Both the position numbers and the translations under genes were made by a program. A stretch of 10,201 nucleotides of DNA from Burkholderiales bacterium RIFCSPHIGHO2_12_FULL_61_11 (GTDB lineage: Bacteria > Pseudomonadota > Gammaproteobacteria > Burkholderiales > Burkholderiaceae_C), in assembly GCA_001770785.1 (NCBI GenBank), contig MERZ01000037.1, positions 1-10,201 of the forward strand, written 5' to 3'. The notes beneath the pieces are model-generated. The model saw only the letters and a program-made list of their open reading frames with translations, was not told the DNA's origin and did not search any database. Positions 5,771 through 10,201 of this stretch are shown in pieces (the stretch's first letter is position 1; every line of letters begins with the position of its first letter).

Positions 5771-6592
5771 ATGCATGCCGATTGGCTGATTCCCGACTGG
5801 CCTGCGCCCAACGGCGTTCGGGCCGTGTTCACTACCCGTGCGGGAGGGGTTTCCGCGGCGCCGTATGACAGCATGAACCTGGGCGACCATGTGGGTGACC
5901 TGCCCGGGCGTGTGGCCGAAAACCGCGCCTTGCTGCAGCAGGCCACCGGCGCCCGCTCGGTATTCCTCAGACAGGTGCATGGCTGCGAGGTGCTGGCGCT
6001 TGGCGCCGACACCCCTGATGGCCAGCCAGCCGACGCCTGCGTGACGGTTCAGCGCAAAACGGCCTGCACCATCATGGTGGCAGACTGCCTGCCGGTGCTG
6101 CTGACCACCGAGCGCGGCGATGTGGTCGCTGCGGCGCACGCTGGCTGGCGGGGTTTGGCGGGCGTCGATGAGAAAAATGGGAATAGCGCGAATGGTGTGT
6201 TGGCCTCTGCTTATGAGTCTTTTATGGCCCTGGCCAATATGGAACGGGCGCAAGCAGCTATTAGAACAATAGCTTGGCTAGGGCCTTGCATCGGGCCTTC
6301 GGCTTTTGAGGTGGGCCCTGAAGTGAAGGCGGCGTTTGAAGCGACGCAGCCTGGGGCGAGCGGATTCTTCGTGGAAATCGGGGCGGGAAAATATCTCGCC
6401 GATCTTGCTGGTCTGGCCCGTCTGCGCCTGCAGGCGCTGGGCATCAGCCGGATTTATGGCAACGACGCCAGCGCGCCCTGGTGCACCGTCAGCAATCCCT
6501 CAAGGTTCTTTTCGCACCGGCGCGACGCTGGGGTCAACGGTAATGGCTTCGGCACGACGGGGCGCATGGCTGCCTGCATCTGGCTCGACTGA
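5771..6592 (+). CDS. pgeF: Laccase-domain protein PgeF/YfiH (peptidoglycan editing factor, purine nucleoside phosphorylase-like)
   Basis: 273 residues, against about 243 for E. coli YfiH. The family's metal/active-site triad is complete: H70 in RQVHG, C106 in VADCLPVLL and H123 in AAHAGWRGL. WLGPCIGPSAFEVG (169-182) and the C-terminal NPSRFFSHRRD are also typical. Family members have been reported as multicopper polyphenol oxidases, as adenosine/purine nucleoside phosphorylases, and in E. coli as a factor that removes wrongly built UDP-MurNAc-L-Ser peptidoglycan precursors. The segment between WRGLAG and AWLGP is about 37 residues where I expect about 20; it carries the repeat core at 6246. 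The ATG at 5771 gives the expected N-terminus (DWLIPDWPAPNGVRAVFTT). The Shine-Dalgarno is weak: GAGG overlaps the maiA stop, so translation is probably coupled to maiA. The 3' end overlaps the convergent membrane protein gene by 93 bases. Confidence 0.93.
   Translation: MHADWLIPDWPAPNGVRAVFTTRAGGVSAAPYDSMNLGDHVGDLPGRVAENRALLQQATGARSVFLRQVHGCEVLALGADTPDGQPADACVTVQRKTACTIMVADCLPVLLTTERGDVVAAAHAGWRGLAGVDEKNGNSANGVLASAYESFMALANMERAQAAIRTIAWLGPCIGPSAFEVGPEVKAAFEATQPGASGFFVEIGAGKYLADLAGLARLRLQALGISRIYGNDASAPWCTVSNPSRFFSHRRDAGVNGNGFGTTGRMAACIWLD
6246..6274 (+). repeat. Core copy 2 of the repeat plus inverted repeat, in frame within pgeF
   Basis: GGGCGCAAGCAGCT (6246-6259) is followed by a perfect 7-base inverted repeat, AGCTATT (6256-6262) and AATAGCT (6268-6274), around AGAAC. 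I recall GCGCAAGCAGCTAT followed by an AT-rich palindrome as a common dispersed repeat of Comamonadaceae; that family link is from memory. The element may start upstream, near 6165. It encodes about RAQAAIRTIA and keeps the frame open. Confidence 0.65.
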
Positions 6593-6826
6593 CGCGGCGG
6601 CGCGTTGGTCATTCGCCGTATGTTGCGCGCGCGCCGCGGCCTCGCGCTTTTTGATTGCCTTGCTGCGCGCCGGCGCGCCCATCAGGTAAACCACCAATAG
6701 CACAGGCCCCACGCCGTAGAGTACAAAGGTCATGAGCGCGCCCAAAAGCGTCCCGTTGCTGTGGTTAGCTTCGGCAACGCTCATCATGAGCACGACATAA
6801 ATCCAGGCGATGACAATCAAATACAT
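6500..6826 (-). CDS. Small two-helix membrane protein of unknown function
   Basis: 108 residues. Two hydrophobic segments are clear: residues 2-17 (YLIVIAWIYVVLMMSV) and about 27-49 (LLGALMTFVLYGVGPVLLVVYLM), joined by a short AEANHSNG loop. The rest, from APARSKAIKKREAAARAQ, is basic then Ala/Pro-rich and probably a cytoplasmic tail. I do not recognise a named family, though I believe similar proteins occur next to pha genes in Comamonadaceae. Reasons to accept it are the coherent membrane profile and the position divergent from phaC. The ATG has no clear Shine-Dalgarno. Its last 93 bases are antisense to the end of pgeF, so the Ala/Pro-rich tail is coded by bases that also code the pgeF C-terminus. 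No function is assigned. Confidence 0.7.
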   Translation of the reverse strand: MYLIVIAWIYVVLMMSVAEANHSNGTLLGALMTFVLYGVGPVLLVVYLMGAPARSKAIKKREAAARAQHTANDQRAAASVEPDAGSHAPRRAEAITVDPSVAPVRKEP

Positions 6827-6839
6827 AAAACTTTTGGCT

Positions 6840-6870
6840 TTGTCAGGAATTCAAAAGCGAATCCTACGAT
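6840..6870 (+). promoter_or_regulatory. Candidate sigma-70 promoter for phaC
   Basis: TTGTCA (6840-6845) and TACGAT (6865-6870) lie 19 bases apart in the 98-base divergent gap, longer than the ideal 17. TACGATA occurs again at 6907-6913, just before phaC. Either copy could be the -10 or part of an operator; the second has no good -35. Confidence 0.35.
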
Positions 6871-6924
6871 ACTGAAGCTGGACCCAGAAATGGCAGCAAG
6901 ATTCGATACGATAGGCGAGACAAG

Positions 6925-8667
6925 ATGAATTCTGACGAAAACCAGGCCGAAGCGGTCCAAACCATGCAAGAGACCTTTGCCGCAGGCTTGCAGCAGGCCA
7001 TGGGTGCCTTGGCAACAGCGGGCAAGTCCGCCGGTTTTCCTTCCATGGATATTTCTCAGTTCAAGCAGGCTCAGCCAGCCCTCCGGTTTGATTCAGCCAA
7101 GCTCCAGGCGCTTCAGCGGCGCTATGTCGATGACGCCTCGGCCCTTTGGAATCAGGGCCTGAAAGCCAGTGCCGATGCATCGCCATTGTCTGACCGGCGG
7201 TTTTCGGCCGAGGCCTGGAAGACCAATCCCGTCTCGAAGTTTTCGGCCTCCGCTTACCTGCTTAATGCCGGCGCCCTGATGGGCCTGGCTGAGGCCGTGG
7301 AAGGTGACGCCAAAACCAAAGCGCGCCTGAAGTTTGCCGTCGAGCAGTGGATGGCCGCTTCAGCACCCAGCAATTTTCTGGCCCTGAACGCTGAAGCCCA
7401 GCGGCAAGCCATCGCCAGCCGGGGCGAGAGCATCGCCAAAGGCCTGGCGAACCTGCTGCACGACATGAAGCAGGGTCATGTGTCGATGACCGACGAAAGC
7501 ATTTTTGAGGTCGGGAAAAACGTCGCCACTACCGAGGGGGCAGTGGTCTTTGAAAACGAGTTCTTCCAGCTGCTGGAATACAAGCCCCTGACCGACAAGG
7601 TTTATGAAAGGCCTTTCCTGCTGGTTCCGCCCTGCATCAACAAGTTTTATATCCTTGATCTGCAGCCTGACAATTCGCTGATCCGCTACGCCGTCGCCCA
7701 AGGCCACCGCACCTTTGTGGTGAGCTGGCGCAACCCCGATGAGTCCATGGCGGGCAAGACCTGGGACGACTACATCGAGCACGCCGCCATCAAGGCGATT
7801 GAAGTCGTGCAGGAAATCACTGGCGCTAAAACCATCAATGCCCTGGGATTTTGCGTGGGCGGCACGATTTTGGCAACTGCGCTGTCGGTGCTGGCGGCGC
7901 GCGGGGAAAAACCGGTGGCAAGCGCCACGCTGCTCACCTCCTTTTTGGACTTCACCGACACGGGCATCCTGGACATTTTCATCGACGAAGAATCCGTCAA
8001 GTACCGTGAGCAAGAGTTGGGACAGGGCGGTCTGCTCAAGGGGCAGCAGCTGGCCTCCACCTTCAGTTTTTTGCGCCCCAACGATCTGGTCTGGAATTAC
8101 GTGGCGGGCAATTACCTCAAGGGCGAGACCCCGCCGCCGTTCGACCTGCTTTACTGGAACAGTGATTCCACCAACCTGCCGGGTCCGTGGTACGCCTGGT
8201 ACCTGCGCAACACCTATTTTGAAAACAACCTGGTCAAACCCGGCAAAATCGTGGTTTGTGGCGAGAAGGTTGACTTGAGCAAGGTCGACATGCCGGTGTA
8301 TATCTATGGCTCGCGGGAAGACCATATCGTGCCGATTGGCGGCGCTTATGCCTCGACCCAGCATCTGCCGGGTAAAAAGCGTTTTGTGATGGGAGCCTCG
8401 GGCCATATTGCCGGCGTGATCAACCCGCCCACCAAAAATAAACGCAGCTACTGGACCAATGACAAGCTGCCGCAAGGAAAATTTCCGGCGGCGCAAGCGG
8501 ACTGGATCAAAGGCGCGACCGAACATCCCGGCAGCTGGTGGACGGACTGGTCCGACTGGCTCAAGGGACACGCCGGCAAGCAGATTGCTGCACCCAAAGC
8601 CTACGGCAGCCGAAAGTGCCAGGCCATCGAGCCCGCGCCAGGCCGCTACGTCAAGGTGAAAGCCTGA
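6925..8667 (+). CDS. phaC: Class I poly(3-hydroxyalkanoate) synthase PhaC
   Basis: 580 residues, close to the 589 of the Cupriavidus necator enzyme. The N-terminal 200 residues are the variable domain, followed by the alpha/beta-hydrolase catalytic domain. The lipase-like box G308-F-C-V-G-G313 holds the nucleophile C310; the triad is completed by D466 in SREDHIVP and H494 in SGHIAGVIN. PPCINKFYILDL and SFLDFTDTGILDIFIDEE are typical class I blocks, and no PhaE or PhaR subunit gene is needed. The enzyme polymerises (R)-3-hydroxybutyryl-CoA into polyhydroxybutyrate at the granule surface, releasing CoA. The ATG at 6925 is preceded by GGCGAG and gives the expected start. phaA follows after 117 bases and phaB after that, the classical phaCAB order, so a common transcript is likely. 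Confidence 0.98.
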   Translation: MNSDENQAEAVQTMQETFAAGLQQAMGALATAGKSAGFPSMDISQFKQAQPALRFDSAKLQALQRRYVDDASALWNQGLKASADASPLSDRRFSAEAWKTNPVSKFSASAYLLNAGALMGLAEAVEGDAKTKARLKFAVEQWMAASAPSNFLALNAEAQRQAIASRGESIAKGLANLLHDMKQGHVSMTDESIFEVGKNVATTEGAVVFENEFFQLLEYKPLTDKVYERPFLLVPPCINKFYILDLQPDNSLIRYAVAQGHRTFVVSWRNPDESMAGKTWDDYIEHAAIKAIEVVQEITGAKTINALGFCVGGTILATALSVLAARGEKPVASATLLTSFLDFTDTGILDIFIDEESVKYREQELGQGGLLKGQQLASTFSFLRPNDLVWNYVAGNYLKGETPPPFDLLYWNSDSTNLPGPWYAWYLRNTYFENNLVKPGKIVVCGEKVDLSKVDMPVYIYGSREDHIVPIGGAYASTQHLPGKKRFVMGASGHIAGVINPPTKNKRSYWTNDKLPQGKFPAAQADWIKGATEHPGSWWTDWSDWLKGHAGKQIAAPKAYGSRKCQAIEPAPGRYVKVKA

Positions 8668-8784
8668 AGAGCGAGAAACCGTTTAACAGGGCTCAGGTAT
8701 CAAAAAGCCCCCCTAGTAGAGCAGACGTTCACCCATTGGTACCTCCGGGAGAATGTCGCAACAATGTGAGCAAGGAAAGACATC

Positions 8785-9963
8785 ATGGAAGACATCGTTA
8801 TCGTTTCAGCCGTCCGCACTGGTGTGGGCAAGTTCGGCGGCGCGCTCGCCAAAACCCCCGCCACCGAGTTGGGCGCTACCGCGATTCGCGAAGCCCTGGC
8901 CCGTGCCAGGATCGATTCCGCTCAAGTGGGCGAAGTCATCATGGGCCAGGTGTTGGCCGCCGGCGCTGGCCAGAACCCGGCACGTCAGGCGTTGATCAAG
9001 GCAGGCATTCCGATAGAAGTTCCGGCAATGACCATCAACGCCGTTTGTGGCTCGGGCCTCAAAGCGGTCATGCTGGCCGCCCAGTCTGTTGCCTTTGGCG
9101 ACAGCGACATCGTGGTGGCGGGTGGCCAGGAAAACATGAGCGCCAGCCCGCATGTGCTGCTGGGTTCACGCGATGGCCAGCGCATGGGCGACTGGAAGAT
9201 GATCGACTCCATGATCGTCGATGGTTTGTGGGATGTGTACAACCAGTACCACATGGGCATCACCGCTGAAAACGTAGCCAGGCAGTATGGCATCAGCCGT
9301 GACATGCAAGATGCCATGGCCCTGGCCAGCCAGCACAAGGCCGCTGCAGCGCAAGACGCCGGCAGGTTCAAGGACGAGATCGTGGCCGTGTCGCTGGCGC
9401 AACGCAAGGGGGATCCGATTCTTTTCAGCGCTGACGAATTTCTGAACCGAAAAACCAGTGCTGAAGCCCTGGCCGGCCTGCGGCCTGCTTTCGACAAGGC
9501 GGGCACGGTGACGGCTGGCAATGCGTCCGGCATCAATGATGGTGCCGCCGCCGTCGTCGTCATGACCGCCAAGAAGGCTGCCGCCCTGGGCCTCAAGCCC
9601 TTGGCCCGAATTGCCGGCTTTGCCATGAGCGGGGTCGATCCCTCCATCATGGGCATGGGTCCGGTGGCGGCGTCCCGCAAGGCGCTCAAGCGCGCGGGCT
9701 GGAGCGTTGCGGATGTGGACTTGTTCGAGCTCAACGAAGCTTTTTGCGCGCAGGCCTGCGCCGTCAACAAAGAGCTGGGCGTGGACCCCGCCAAAGTCAA
9801 CGTGAACGGCGGTGCCACCGCCATCGGTCACCCCATTGGCGCGTCGGGCTGCCGCATTCTGGTGACGCTGCTCTACGAAATGCAGCGCCGCGACGCCAAA
9901 AAGGGCCTGGCTTCGCTGTGCATAGGCGGCGGCATGGGGGCGGCCCTCCTGATCGAGCGCTAA
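8785..9963 (+). CDS. phaA: Acetyl-CoA C-acetyltransferase (beta-ketothiolase) PhaA
   Basis: 392 residues, against 393 for C. necator PhaA. All catalytic residues are present: acyl-accepting C88 in NAVCGSGLK, H349 in GHPIGASG and C379 in CIGGGMG. The thiolase signature NEAFCAQ and the GGQENMS block are also seen. It condenses two acetyl-CoA to acetoacetyl-CoA, the first step of polyhydroxybutyrate synthesis, in the cytoplasm. AAGGA eight bases before the ATG supports the start. A second open frame from 8753 in another phase is a shadow. The 117-base gap after phaC has a weak hairpin only, so phaA is probably on the phaC transcript. The close match to the C. necator-type thiolase and the phaB neighbour make biosynthesis more likely than fatty-acid breakdown. 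Confidence 0.97.
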   Translation: MEDIVIVSAVRTGVGKFGGALAKTPATELGATAIREALARARIDSAQVGEVIMGQVLAAGAGQNPARQALIKAGIPIEVPAMTINAVCGSGLKAVMLAAQSVAFGDSDIVVAGGQENMSASPHVLLGSRDGQRMGDWKMIDSMIVDGLWDVYNQYHMGITAENVARQYGISRDMQDAMALASQHKAAAAQDAGRFKDEIVAVSLAQRKGDPILFSADEFLNRKTSAEALAGLRPAFDKAGTVTAGNASGINDGAAAVVVMTAKKAAALGLKPLARIAGFAMSGVDPSIMGMGPVAASRKALKRAGWSVADVDLFELNEAFCAQACAVNKELGVDPAKVNVNGGATAIGHPIGASGCRILVTLLYEMQRRDAKKGLASLCIGGGMGAALLIER

Positions 9964-9991
9964 AGGTTCGAAAAATTCAGGGAAAAGAGAG

Positions 9992-10023
9992 TGCTTGCGC
10001 CTTGTATTCGGGCGCAAGCAGCT
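9992..10023 (+). repeat. Core copy 3 of the repeat, forming a hairpin between phaA and phaB
   Basis: TGCTTGCGCC (9992-10001) and GGCGCAAGCA (10011-10020) are perfect inverted arms around a 9-base loop. The right arm is part of GGGCGCAAGCAGCT (10010-10023), identical over 14 bases to 6246-6259. No T-run follows, so it is not a plain terminator. It could affect mRNA stability or processing between phaA and phaB. Confidence 0.75.
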
Positions 10024-10078
10024 TTGGAATTAGTCGTAAAAAAGTTGCACAATAATTCACATCATCAGGGAGATTGAC

Positions 10079-10201
10079 ATGACAACACGAGTAGCTTACG
10101 TCACCGGCGGCATGGGCGGCATTGGAACCGCCATTTGCCAGCGCCTGGCCAAAGATGGTTTAACCGTGATCGCGGGCTGCGGCCCCACGCGCGATTTCGT
10201 C
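10079..10201 (+). CDS. phaB: Acetoacetyl-CoA reductase PhaB (N-terminal part, cut by window edge)
   Basis: The first 41 codons are present and run off the right edge. The start MTTRVAYVTGGMGGIGTAIC is nearly the C. necator PhaB N-terminus and holds the Rossmann-fold TGxxxGIG nucleotide motif (T9-G16) of short-chain dehydrogenases. VIAGCGP follows at the second strand, where PhaB binds NADPH. The enzyme reduces acetoacetyl-CoA to (R)-3-hydroxybutyryl-CoA for PhaC. AGGGAG six bases before the ATG is a strong Shine-Dalgarno, better than those of the other genes here. The 115-base gap after phaA holds the hairpin at 9992-10020 and an AT-rich stretch (10034-10058), so an extra internal promoter is possible but no convincing -35/-10 pair is seen. 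Confidence 0.95.
   Translation, partial: MTTRVAYVTGGMGGIGTAICQRLAKDGLTVIAGCGPTRDFV

Noticed and set aside
4969..6012. A 347-codon minus-strand frame antisense to maiA and the start of pgeF
   Set aside because: It mirrors two well-supported genes, has no family features and no good start signal.
7360..8571. A 403-codon open frame antisense to phaC
   Set aside because: phaC is certain on the other strand with all catalytic residues; the antisense product has no recognisable domain and reflects GC-rich codon bias.
8689..8710. GGGCT/AGCCC hairpin between phaC and phaA
   Set aside because: Only five pairs with a 12-base loop and no T-run; too weak to call a terminator.
8985..9824. Long minus-strand frame antisense to phaA
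   Set aside because: The Ala/Ser/Pro-rich composition is that of a shadow of the thiolase gene, whose identity is certain.
10041..10056. TTGCACAATAAT upstream of phaB as a PhaR operator or promoter
   Set aside because: It faintly recalls TGCA-rich PhaR sites of phasin promoters, but there is no dyad and no matching -35 at a proper distance.

Overview
The window reads as chromosomal DNA of a GC-rich betaproteobacterium, most likely Burkholderiales, family Comamonadaceae (Polaromonas/Rhodoferax-like). The reasons are the protein flavour (RdgC, a Bug-type binding protein, class I PhaC, PhaA and PhaB close to the Cupriavidus/Ralstonia proteins) and a GCGCAAGCAGC-type repeat that I associate from memory with Comamonadaceae. 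No tRNA, rRNA, CRISPR array, transposase or phage gene is visible. Most of the window is core metabolism, and I see no clearly new multi-gene system.

Layout. Positions 1-4923 are all on the minus strand: rdgC (running off the left edge), a zinc-ribbon Nudix hydrolase, an orphan Bug/TctC periplasmic binding protein, a small antibiotic-biosynthesis-monooxygenase (ABM) protein and a Rieske aromatic-ring oxygenase alpha subunit. A divergent junction at about 4924-5115 leads to plus-strand genes: maiA (zeta-class glutathione transferase/isomerase) and, 16 bases later, pgeF (laccase-domain protein). A small two-helix membrane protein gene lies on the minus strand, tail to tail with pgeF and overlapping it by 93 bases. 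It diverges from the polyhydroxybutyrate genes phaC, phaA and phaB, the last cut by the right edge.

How the genes fit together. phaA, phaB and phaC form the full route from acetyl-CoA to polyhydroxybutyrate: thiolase condensation, NADPH reduction, polymerisation. The Bug protein, ABM protein and Rieske oxygenase, next to maiA, suggest uptake and oxidation of an aromatic or organic acid, but no reductase, transporter membrane subunits or ring-cleavage enzyme lies in the window, so that link is inference.

Most worth a second look: (1) a 13-base core, GGGCGCAAGCAGC, occurs three times, once inside pgeF where the protein is longer than usual, once inside the Bug signal-peptide region, and once in a hairpin between phaA and phaB; (2) the Rieske oxygenase has proline where the second iron-binding histidine is expected; (3) a perfect 12-base inverted repeat with a 3-base loop lies inside maiA.
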